Assembly: GCA_046727175.1 (NCBI GenBank)
Contig: JBKPCD010000285.1
Coordinates: 1 to 14,260, forward strand
Reading direction: 5' to 3'
Length of the DNA stretch: 14,260 nt
Source of the DNA: JBKPCD01 sp046727175
GTDB lineage: Bacteria > Acidobacteriota > Vicinamibacteria > Vicinamibacterales > 2-12-FULL-66-21
Each line of letters begins with the position of its first letter. Position 1 is the stretch's first letter. This document shows, one piece after another, positions 1 to 6,409 of this stretch. A model generated the notes under the pieces. That model was not told where the DNA came from, searched no databases, and saw only the letters and a program-made list of their open reading frames with translations. The position numbers were made by a program, and so were the translations under genes.

Positions 1-782
1 GCATCAGCCATGTCGTGTCGACGGGGTGCACGAGCTCGACGGACGCGATCTCCTACGCCGCGTCGGTGATCCGCGCGGAAGAAGCGGACGTGATGCTGAC
101 GGGAGGCGTCGACGCGTGCGTGACGCCGGGAATGATCTTCGGCTTCGCGAAGATGCGCGCGATATCGACCCGCTACAACGATCGGCCGGCCGCGGCATCT
201 CGGCCGTTCGACAGCGGGCGCGATGGGTTCGTCCTCGGCGAAGGCGCCTGGATGCTCGTGCTCGAGCGCGAGGACCGGGCCCGCGCGCGCGGCGCGCGCG
301 TATACGCGACCGTGGACGGCTATGGGTCCACCTGCGACGCGTACCATCGCGTGCAGATGGATCCCGACGGCGAGCAAATCGTGCGCGCGATGCGTCTTGC
401 GATCGATCGCTCGGGGCACGCAATCGAAGCGATCGGCTACGTGAATTTCCATGGGACGTCCACGGTTTTGAATGACGCGGTCGAATGCCGGTGCGTGCGC
501 CAGCTGTTCGGGACGCGTGCGGACGCCGTCGCCGGTTCGTCCACGAAATCGATGATCGGCCACCCGCAGGGCGCGAGCGGCGCCGCCGGCGTCGTCACGG
601 CCGCGTTCGCGATGCTCGAAGGATTCCTCCCTCCGACGATCAATCAATCGACGCCGGATCCCGACTGCGATCTCGATGTGATCCCGAACGTCGGACGTCA
701 CGCAGAGGTCGAAGCGGCGCTCTGCAACTGTCTCGGGTTTGGATCCAAGAACAGCGCGCTGGTGCTTGGGAGAGCGGAGTGA
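1..782 (+). CDS. 3' part of a beta-ketoacyl synthase, type II PKS KS-alpha/FabF-like (5' end outside window)
   Basis: The gene enters from the left edge already open (codons from base 3) and ends at TGA 780-782, giving about 259 residues, the C-terminal 60% or so of a ketosynthase. The family joins an acyl chain to a malonyl-ACP extender by decarboxylative Claisen condensation. The catalytic triad is visible: Cys in STGCTSS (codon 27-29), His in NFHGTST (codon 450-452), and His in IGHPQGA (codon 561-563) after the conserved Lys of SSTKSM (546-548). The STGCTSS nucleophile context and the segment SRPFDSGRDGFVLGEGA resemble KS-alpha subunits of type II PKS (actinorhodin type) more than housekeeping FabF, which carries TACAT. 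The Cys is present, so this is an active KS and not a chain-length factor. The tailoring-type genes downstream fit a secondary-metabolite or special-lipid cluster. A FabF-like role in an unusual fatty acid pathway is the alternative. No frameshift is seen. Confidence 0.88.
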   Translation, partial: ISHVVSTGCTSSTDAISYAASVIRAEEADVMLTGGVDACVTPGMIFGFAKMRAISTRYNDRPAAASRPFDSGRDGFVLGEGAWMLVLEREDRARARGARVYATVDGYGSTCDAYHRVQMDPDGEQIVRAMRLAIDRSGHAIEAIGYVNFHGTSTVLNDAVECRCVRQLFGTRADAVAGSSTKSMIGHPQGASGAAGVVTAAFAMLEGFLPPTINQSTPDPDCDLDVIPNVGRHAEVEAALCNCLGFGSKNSALVLGRAE

Positions 783-829
783 ATAGACCGTACCGTTGTC
801 GGACGAGACAGAGATCACGGATAAATCGG

Positions 830-1002
830 TCACCGCGGAGCCACGAAGATCACGGAGGGTCAGTTCCGGTTGTTCCGACGATCTCACTCGCACTCGACGG
901 GAACCGGCCTTCGGCGGCCGCGCGAAGCGCCGCCCGTCGAGTGCTGGGATCTCGTCGCGAAGTGGTCACCCACTCTCTGTGAACCCCGTGACTCCGTGGT
1001 GA
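830..1002. repeat. Composite palindromic repeat, CACGGAG-word family, copy 1
   Basis: The 284-bp gap after the ketosynthase gene is mostly this element. The outer arms are 830-858 and 975-1002; the right arm reverse-complemented matches the left at 22 of 28 positions, starting TCACC-CGGAG-CACG. Nested inside is a perfect 11-bp inverted repeat, CACTCGACGGG (891-901) with CCCGTCGAGTG (933-943), around a GC-rich 31-base loop. The arms contain recurring CAC-GAG words about 9-10 bases apart. It has no coding content that I can defend and no transposase. Similar words recur at 2730-2852. Function is unknown; a folded RNA or DNA hairpin, or a non-autonomous dispersed repeat, is plausible. Confidence 0.75.
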
Positions 1003-1066
1003 ATAGCTTGTCCCGTGCTCTCCGTCTCTCCCGATACGCGGCCGCGGACGATGCCCGGTTTCGGTG

Positions 1067-2188
1067 ATGCATGACGTCCTCGTCGTCGGTGCCGGCCCAG
1101 CGGGCGCAACGGCCGCCGTCGTACTGGCGCGCGCCGGCGCTCGCGTCCTCGTGATCGATCGCGCGCGCTTTCCGCGCGACAAGCTGTGCGGGGACACGAT
1201 CAATCCGGGCACGTTGAGGATTCTTGCGCGGCTGAACCTCGATTCCGCCGCGTCGGACGGACTCCCGGTGCGCGGGATGATCGTGACGGGAGAATCAGGT
1301 GTTCGCGTCGAAGGACGGTACGGCGACATCTGCGGCCGAGCACTGAAGCGCTCTGCGTTCGACGCGGCGCTCGTTGCCGCCGCGATCCGGGCGGGCGCCT
1401 GCGTCGATGAAGGCGTCCTCGCGCGTGAGCCGATCGTGGAGGATGGACAGGTTCGCGGCGTGTGGGTGGCGGGTCCAGGCGGCCACTCGATTCGAATCTC
1501 AGCGCCCCTCACAATCGCGGCCGATGGCAGCCACTCGCGTCTCGCCCGGGCGCTCGGCCTGGCCCGCAGCGCGGCACGGCCGAGGCGATGGGTGGTTGGT
1601 GCGTACTTCGAGGACGTGGACGGCATCACCGACTGCGGCGAGATGCACGTGCGTGCGGGGCGATACGTCGGCGTCGCGCCCCTCCCTCGCGGTCTGACCA
1701 ACGCGTGCATCGTCACGGCGAACCGCAACGCCCTTCGAGATCCAGTGGCGCTGCTCGAGGGTACCTTGCGTAACGACCGCCTGCTTTCGGATCGCTTCGC
1801 GCGCGCCCGACGAATTTCGGCTCCGGTCTGTTTCGGTCCGCTCGCGGTCGACTCGGCGTCATGTGGCGTCCCCGGTCTGCTGCTGGCTGGCGATGCAGCC
1901 GGCTTCATCGATCCGATGACCGGCGACGGGCTCCGGTTTGCAGTGCGCGGAGGAGAGCTGGCGGCGGAGGCCGCGCTGCCCTCGCTGACGCACGGTCATG
2001 CCGATGCGCATGTGCGGCTGCTGGCGGCTCGTCGGGGCGAGTTCACAGCCAAGTGGCGTTTCAACCGGGCCCTCCGTGCGCTCGTCGAGTCTCCCGCTGC
2101 CATTCGTGCGGCCGGTCGCGGCGCGACGCTCCTTCCGCAGATCCTGCGCCACGTCATCCGTTATGCGGGTGATCTGCGCGCCGCGTGA
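1067..2188 (+). CDS. FAD-dependent oxidoreductase, geranylgeranyl reductase family
   Basis: This 373-residue flavoprotein opens with the dinucleotide-binding motif VVGAGPAGA (GxGxxG at residues 8-13) and an acidic residue at the end of the second strand (Asp31). It then has a family-typical Cys-Gly motif, KLCGDTINPG (Cys41). Near residue 276 it has the second FAD motif, LLLAGDAAGFIDPMTGDG, shared by geranylgeranyl reductases, p-hydroxybenzoate hydroxylases and flavin halogenases. No halogenase WxWxIP motif is seen. The family reduces prenyl double bonds or oxidises aromatic and polyketide substrates; this substrate cannot be read from sequence. ATG 1067 is preferred over the adjacent GTG 1064 because it begins directly with the first beta strand; neither has a clear Shine-Dalgarno. 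The stop overlaps the next gene by one base, so the two are probably translated together. Its place after a KS-alpha-like gene suggests tailoring of that product. Confidence 0.88.
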   Translation: MHDVLVVGAGPAGATAAVVLARAGARVLVIDRARFPRDKLCGDTINPGTLRILARLNLDSAASDGLPVRGMIVTGESGVRVEGRYGDICGRALKRSAFDAALVAAAIRAGACVDEGVLAREPIVEDGQVRGVWVAGPGGHSIRISAPLTIAADGSHSRLARALGLARSAARPRRWVVGAYFEDVDGITDCGEMHVRAGRYVGVAPLPRGLTNACIVTANRNALRDPVALLEGTLRNDRLLSDRFARARRISAPVCFGPLAVDSASCGVPGLLLAGDAAGFIDPMTGDGLRFAVRGGELAAEAALPSLTHGHADAHVRLLAARRGEFTAKWRFNRALRALVESPAAIRAAGRGATLLPQILRHVIRYAGDLRAA

Positions 2189-2694
2189 TGTTCCCACTCG
2201 TCCTTCTTGCGGTCGCATTCGTGCCGATGATCGGCGAGGCACTGCTATCCGCGCGACACGAGCGTGCGCTGCGCGCCCGCGGCGCGATCGAGCCGCCGAG
2301 AGATGTGCATTCGGCGATGAGCGTCGCGTATCCGGCGTCGTTTGCGGTGATGATAGGCGAGGCATCGTTGCGCAGCCGGGCAATTACCGGTGTGGCCGTT
2401 GCCGGAGCGATTCTGTTCGCAGGTTCGAAGGCGCTGAAGTATTGGGCTATCGTGACGCTCGGGCCGCGGTGGACCTTCCGTGTGCTCGTTCCGCGCGGCT
2501 CGACCCGAACGACTGCCGGACCCTATCGGCTCTTGCGTCATCCAAACTACGTAGGTGTCGCCGGCGAGTTCCTGGGAATGGCATTGATGGCGCGGGCGCC
2601 GATCACCGGGACGATCTCAATAGTCTTGTTTGGGAGGCTGATGCTCAAGCGAATTCAGATCGAGGAACGCGCGCTTGCCGAGGCCGGCGAGTAG
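2188..2694 (+). CDS. Isoprenylcysteine carboxyl methyltransferase (ICMT)-family membrane methyltransferase
   Basis: This 168-residue protein has about four to five membrane segments and the ICMT C-terminal signature: GPYRLLRHPNYVG (near residues 111-123) followed by a helix and the acidic pair in QIEERALAE near the end, which bind S-adenosylmethionine in this family. It starts at ATG 2188, whose A is the last base of the preceding TGA (TGATG overlap); GTG 2185 in frame is an alternative. Bacteria lack CAAX prenyl proteins, and known bacterial relatives methylate small lipophilic molecules. The best-known case, recalled and not searched, is Bacillus BpsB (YpbQ), which O-methylates the alkylpyrones made by its neighbouring type III PKS. 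Coupling to the flavoprotein and closeness to the ketosynthase make O-methylation of a polyketide or lipid-quinol product the leading hypothesis; the substrate is not known. Confidence 0.82.
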   Translation: MFPLVLLAVAFVPMIGEALLSARHERALRARGAIEPPRDVHSAMSVAYPASFAVMIGEASLRSRAITGVAVAGAILFAGSKALKYWAIVTLGPRWTFRVLVPRGSTRTTAGPYRLLRHPNYVGVAGEFLGMALMARAPITGTISIVLFGRLMLKRIQIEERALAEAGE

Positions 2695-2729
2695 AATTTG
2701 GGGCGGCAGGCTCTCGCATGACCGATTGT

Positions 2730-2852
2730 TTCACCGCCGAGGGCCGCAGAGTGCATGAGATACGCAGAGAAGACGCGTCACGGTCGCGATCCTCGTGTGC
2801 GTGACGCGCGCTGCGTCTCTCTGCTCCTCCGCGTGCCCTCTGCGTCGGCGAA
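2730..2852. repeat. Imperfect palindrome, CACGGAG-word family, diverged copy 2
   Basis: The gap 2695-2916 has no gene that I can support and is largely occupied by this palindrome. Its ends read TTCACCGCCGAG on the left and, reverse-complemented, TTCGCCGACGCAGAG on the right. At the apex there is a perfect 8-bp inverted repeat, GCGTCACG (2775-2782) with CGTGACGC (2800-2807). The left end resembles the left end of the element at 830-1002 (TCACCGC-GAG), and the right end shares CTCTCTG and a terminal GCGAAT/GTGAAT-type sequence with it, so I place both in one family. Divergence within the arms is much greater than in copy 1. No role is evident. Confidence 0.6.
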
Positions 2853-2916
2853 TGCCCGATGCCGCTCGCGAGTTCAAGCGTAGCGATCTATCCCGAGCGT
2901 TCACATCACGTGCCGC

Positions 2917-4827
2917 GTGACTGACTCTCCGCCACCTCTTGGAATTCGCGCCCGGCTCGCTCTCTGGCTGGATTGGCTCGCCACGTTGCTGCTTTCGATC
3001 GCGCTCGTCGTCGAACGCACTGGCGGAGTTCGAGTGATCATCGGCGGTACGCTGATCTCCGCCCGCGGCGCGGCCCGGCCACTCCTCGCGGCGATCGCCG
3101 TGATCGCCCTGCGTGCGTGGCTCGCGCCGCGGACTCCGCCTTTTCGTAGCACGCTTGCAGACTGGCAGCGACGCTGGAGCCGTGTTTACCGTCGTGACGC
3201 CGATGACCGTAGCGATGCGGGTCTCGCGTTCAGCCTGCGAAGGACCACGCTCGCGGGGCTCGGGATGTGTGCGGCCGCCTGCATCCTCCTGTATACGCAG
3301 CTGACACATCTCTATTGGGTTCCGGACTTCGGTGATCCGTTCCTTTCGATGTGGCGTATGGGATGGGTCTACGAGCAACTCAGGGGCGATCCGCGTCCTC
3401 TGTTCGACGCGAACATCTTCTACCCTGAACCACTGACGCTGACCTACTCGGATTCGATGCTCCTGCCCGGTGCGACAGCGGCGCCGCTCCTGGCGCTTGG
3501 CGTGCACCCGGTGGTTGCTTACAACCTCCTGTTCGTATCGGGGTTCGTGCTCTCGGGAATCGCGGCGTATCTCCTCGTGGAGCACCTGACCGGATCCCCG
3601 CCGGCCGCGTTCGTGTCAGGGCTCGTCTACGGGTTCTATCCATACCATTTCGAGCACTACAGTCATCTCGAGCTGCAGATGATGCAGTGGATCCCGCTTG
3701 CGTTGCTCGCGATGCATCGGTTCGTCGAGACGACAAAGGCGAAGTACTCGATTGCAGCGGCGATCTGCGTCGCGGCACAGCTGTATTCGTCGATGTATTA
3801 CGCCGTCTTCCTCTGTGTGTACGCGGCCACACTGACGATGGTGCTTCTGCTGACGATCCGTCCGTCGCTTCGGCGGTTGGCAATCCCGTGCGCGGCGGCC
3901 GCGGTTCTGGGACTCATTGTTGCGTCCCCACTGGCGCGCGCGTATGTCGCGTCCACGGAACGGCGAGGGACCCGCGAACGGCAGGAGATCGAGTACTTCA
4001 GCGCGACGCCGTCCGACTTCCTGCGGGCGCACTACCGGAGCGTTCCGTACGGGCGTCGCACGCTCCCCGGCAGAAAGCCAGAGCGCGCACTGTTTCCAGG
4101 TCTGGCGCCGATTGCGCTGACGGCAGCGGGCCTGATTCCTCCATTGGGTGTCGCGCGGCTGGCGTATTTCGTGGGCCTGGTGACGGCGTTCGATGGATCG
4201 CTCGGATTCAATGGGGTGAGCTACCCGTATCTGTACGAGTGGCTCGCGCCGGTGCGTGGGTTGCGCGTGCCAGCGCGATACAGCGTGTTCGTGGCCATGA
4301 GTCTGGCGGTGCTCTCCGGGTTTGGCGTCAGGCGTCTTCTCGCGCGTGGGCGCACCCGGCCTGCGAGGACGGCAATTCTCGGCACGCTCATCGGCGCCTG
4401 CCTCGTCAACGCGTGGTCCGAGGTCGAACTGCGACCCGTCTGGCCAGCGCCGCCTCCAATCTACGGACCGATTGCCGGCGCGCGCAATGTCGTGCTCGTC
4501 GAGTTTCCCCTCGAAGAGAATTACGCGCAGAATGCGCGGTTCATGTACTTCTCGCTCTGGCACTGGGCGCCGATAATCAACGGCTACAGCGGGTTCATGC
4601 CGAAAAGTTACGACGAGTTCGAGCACGCCGTTCGGGGCTTTCCAGCGCCGCACACGATCGAGACGATGCGTGCCAGAGGCGTGACGCACGTGAGCGTCAA
4701 CTGCGCGTTCTACCGTGGTGGATGCGATCAGCTCCTCGAACGCATCGAAGCCCTTTCGGATTTCCGTACGGTGGCCGCAGGACGCTGGCAAGGCAGCAGC
4801 GTCCGGCTGTACGAGCTGATCCGCTGA
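2917..4827 (+). CDS. Polytopic membrane protein, probable GT-C-fold glycosyltransferase
   Basis: The 636-residue protein has roughly ten to twelve hydrophobic helices and a soluble C-terminal tail of about 150 residues. After a membrane helix near 113-130 comes an outward loop, YWVPDFGDPFL (Asp137, Asp140), then FYPEPLTLTYSDS. An acidic pair in the first large external loop is the usual catalytic site of GT-C enzymes, which move sugars from polyprenyl-phosphate donors on the outer side of the membrane. No specific family was identified, so donor and acceptor are unknown. The start is GTG 2917, the only reasonable start before the first helix. The stop TGA (4825-4827) overlaps the ATG of the next gene by one base. 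The N-terminal segment 19-70 (TGGVR..IGG..IS pattern) resembles residues 16-67 of the downstream protein. A YfhO-like membrane protein of unknown activity is the alternative. Confidence 0.72.
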   Translation: MTDSPPPLGIRARLALWLDWLATLLLSIALVVERTGGVRVIIGGTLISARGAARPLLAAIAVIALRAWLAPRTPPFRSTLADWQRRWSRVYRRDADDRSDAGLAFSLRRTTLAGLGMCAAACILLYTQLTHLYWVPDFGDPFLSMWRMGWVYEQLRGDPRPLFDANIFYPEPLTLTYSDSMLLPGATAAPLLALGVHPVVAYNLLFVSGFVLSGIAAYLLVEHLTGSPPAAFVSGLVYGFYPYHFEHYSHLELQMMQWIPLALLAMHRFVETTKAKYSIAAAICVAAQLYSSMYYAVFLCVYAATLTMVLLLTIRPSLRRLAIPCAAAAVLGLIVASPLARAYVASTERRGTRERQEIEYFSATPSDFLRAHYRSVPYGRRTLPGRKPERALFPGLAPIALTAAGLIPPLGVARLAYFVGLVTAFDGSLGFNGVSYPYLYEWLAPVRGLRVPARYSVFVAMSLAVLSGFGVRRLLARGRTRPARTAILGTLIGACLVNAWSEVELRPVWPAPPPIYGPIAGARNVVLVEFPLEENYAQNARFMYFSLWHWAPIINGYSGFMPKSYDEFEHAVRGFPAPHTIETMRARGVTHVSVNCAFYRGGCDQLLERIEALSDFRTVAAGRWQGSSVRLYELIR

Positions 4828-6266
4828 TGAGCGAACCGCCGCCCTGGCGGAGGCGCGCGTTGGCCGCGGCCGATCTCGTGACGTTCGTCTGCACGCTCCT
4901 GGCAGCCATACTGCTTCTGACCGGGCCGTACCGCGACGTCATTGGCGGCGTCATCGTTTCGTTTCCTTGGACCTACGCAGCATTTGCAGCCGCGGCGCTC
5001 GCCGCGATCCGGCATGCGGCCGTGCCTCGGCCATCAATCGTCGCGACCGTCGACGCCTGCCTCGCCGAGATCAGGCGCCGCCCCGCGTTGAATGACGCCG
5101 TCCTCGCGTTCTGGGCCACGCGGCCTGCCGTCATCCTGATCGGCTTTCTCGCTGTGCTCGCGATCGGATTGCCGGAAGCGGCACGCGAGCAAAACCCCAC
5201 CAGCACTCCGCTTCGCTCGTTGCCTGCGCGGTGGGACGCGCAGTGGTACGCGGGTATCGCCGCCTACGGATACGACTGGCAGTATCGATTCGACCGGCAA
5301 CAGAACCTCGCGTTCTTTCCTGCGTATCCGCTCCTCATTCGCGCAGCGGGGTCGTGCGTCGGCGCATTCCGATCCGGGCTGCCCGTCGAGCGGCAGATTG
5401 TCACGCTCACCTGGTGTGGTCTGTTCATTGCGCTGGCGGCGTTCTTCTGGGCCGCGTGGTATTTCGCGCGACTTGCGCGCGAGATGCTCGACGAATCTCG
5501 TGCGCGCAACGCACTGCTGCTGCTTGCGAGCTATCCGTTCGCACTGTTCTTCAGTGCCGCGTACACCGAGTCGCTCTTCCTGCTCGCCGCGCTCGCAACG
5601 TGGTGGCACGTTCGGCGTGGCGATGCCGCCGTTGCTTTCGCGTGGGGGCTGCTCGCGGGTCTCACTCGCCCGAACGGTTGCCTGTTGAGCGTGCCGCTGA
5701 CCCTCATTGCGGCGGGCCTGCGCGATTTTCCCGTAGCCTCAACGAAGACGGACGCCGGAGCGAAATCGTACGAGCATTCGCGAAACCGACTCATCGTCGC
5801 CGCCGCTCCAACCATCGGCATGCTCGTTTTCACGATGTATCTCCATCATGTGACGGGCATCTGGTTCGCGTGGTCGAGGATGCACGCCGCGTGGGGCCGC
5901 GTGTTCGGCGGCGGTCTGTCGGGTTTCGCGGAGGCGATCGGCCGAGCACGCGGGCTCGAGGTGGTTGTGTCGCATCCTTACGACGCGCTCAACGCCCTCG
6001 GCTTGCTCTTTGCTCTCGCGCTCCTCGTGCCCGTGTGGCGGCGCGTCGGCCGGCCGTGGGGGGTATTCGTCCTAATCAACGTGCTGGCGCCGCTCTCGGC
6101 TGGCGGCGTCCTGTCGATGGGACGACTCACGTCGACCCTGTTTCCGCTCTTTCTGGCGTTCGCCGCCGTGCTTCCGCCCCGCAGCGTCGCACCGGTCGTC
6201 GCCGTCAGCGCCGCGCTGCAGGGCGTCCTCGCAGCGCTGTTCTACACGTGGAGAGAGCTGTACTGA
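4827..6266 (+). CDS. PIG-V-like mannosyltransferase family membrane protein
   Basis: This 479-residue polytopic protein starts at ATG 4827, overlapping the preceding stop by one base (TGATG). The frame is open far upstream, but that part lies inside the previous gene and is not translated. The family signature is clear: RWDAQWYAGIAAYGYDW (residues 135-151), with the Trp-Asp catalytic loop expected of GT-C enzymes, then FFPAYPLL (163-170) and YPFALFFSAAYTESLF around 230-245. These match the PIG-V/Gpi18 group, which in eukaryotes adds the second mannose of the GPI anchor from dolichyl-phosphate-mannose. Bacterial members have no defined role that I can cite and probably glycosylate a lipid or surface polymer. 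It forms a two-gene unit with the upstream GT-C-like gene and is followed by a palindromic repeat, so the transcript may end there. Confidence 0.8.
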   Translation: MSEPPPWRRRALAAADLVTFVCTLLAAILLLTGPYRDVIGGVIVSFPWTYAAFAAAALAAIRHAAVPRPSIVATVDACLAEIRRRPALNDAVLAFWATRPAVILIGFLAVLAIGLPEAAREQNPTSTPLRSLPARWDAQWYAGIAAYGYDWQYRFDRQQNLAFFPAYPLLIRAAGSCVGAFRSGLPVERQIVTLTWCGLFIALAAFFWAAWYFARLAREMLDESRARNALLLLASYPFALFFSAAYTESLFLLAALATWWHVRRGDAAVAFAWGLLAGLTRPNGCLLSVPLTLIAAGLRDFPVASTKTDAGAKSYEHSRNRLIVAAAPTIGMLVFTMYLHHVTGIWFAWSRMHAAWGRVFGGGLSGFAEAIGRARGLEVVVSHPYDALNALGLLFALALLVPVWRRVGRPWGVFVLINVLAPLSAGGVLSMGRLTSTLFPLFLAFAAVLPPRSVAPVVAVSAALQGVLAALFYTWRELY

Positions 6267-6280
6267 CGCTTCAGGTGTCT

Positions 6281-6368
6281 GGGTTCGCAGGTTTCCGGTT
6301 TCAGGCCGTTCCGGGATTCCGGCCGCCGGGAACAGGGAACTGACGTGGAACCAGGAACCTGCGAACCC
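6281..6368. repeat. Palindromic repeat, GGTTTCN-word family
   Basis: The space between the PIG-V-like gene and the TPR gene is a long hairpin. GGGTTCGCAGGTT (6281-6293) pairs perfectly with AACCTGCGAACCC (6356-6368), and the stem extends to 16 of 18 positions (6281-6298 with 6351-6368). The interior carries 7-base words: GGTTTCC then GGTTTCA (6290-6303) on the left, and GGGAACA then GGGAACT (6328-6341) on the right, roughly the reverse complement of the left words. There is no T-run after the hairpin, so it is not a classical intrinsic terminator. It lies just before the putative promoter of the next gene. Confidence 0.75.
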
Positions 6369-6391
6369 GGAACGCGATGAGAGCGGTGTTC

Positions 6392-6397
6392 TATAAT
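6392..6397 (+). promoter_or_regulatory. Putative -10 box (TATAAT) for the TPR/peptidase gene
   Basis: A perfect TATAAT hexamer lies in an otherwise GC-rich stretch, 13 bases before ATG 6410. If transcription starts the usual 6-8 bases downstream, the message would begin around 6403-6406 and be nearly leaderless for that ATG. No convincing -35 hexamer is seen: the bases 17 upstream read GGAACG and fall at the edge of the palindrome. The element therefore rests on the -10 match and the geometry alone. Confidence 0.4.
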
Positions 6398-6409
6398 CCA
6401 CCCAGATTG

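Noticed and set aside
850..1908. Minus-strand open frame of 352 codons across the repeat and the flavoprotein gene
   Set aside because: Composition is Arg/Ser/Pro-rich without domain similarity, and the + strand carries both FAD motifs over most of the same bases.
2692..2697. TAGAAT as a -10 promoter box at the end of the methyltransferase gene
   Set aside because: It includes the stop codon, has no -35 partner at a suitable distance, and is 220 bases from the next start with a palindrome between.
2731..3585. Minus-strand open frame of 284 codons covering the second palindrome and the start of the GT-C-like gene
   Set aside because: It reads through palindromic repeat DNA and a membrane protein gene and has a shadow-like Arg/Gln/Glu composition.
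3687..4826. Upstream extension of the PIG-V-like frame for over 1.1 kb
   Set aside because: This part overlaps the first GT-C-like gene in another frame and reads as Arg/Ala-rich low-complexity sequence. The true start is ATG 4827, which precedes the first membrane helix.
6281..6368. Rho-independent terminator after the PIG-V-like gene
   Set aside because: The stem is strong but no T-run follows on either strand, and the loop is long. A role in transcript ending is possible but cannot be called from sequence.
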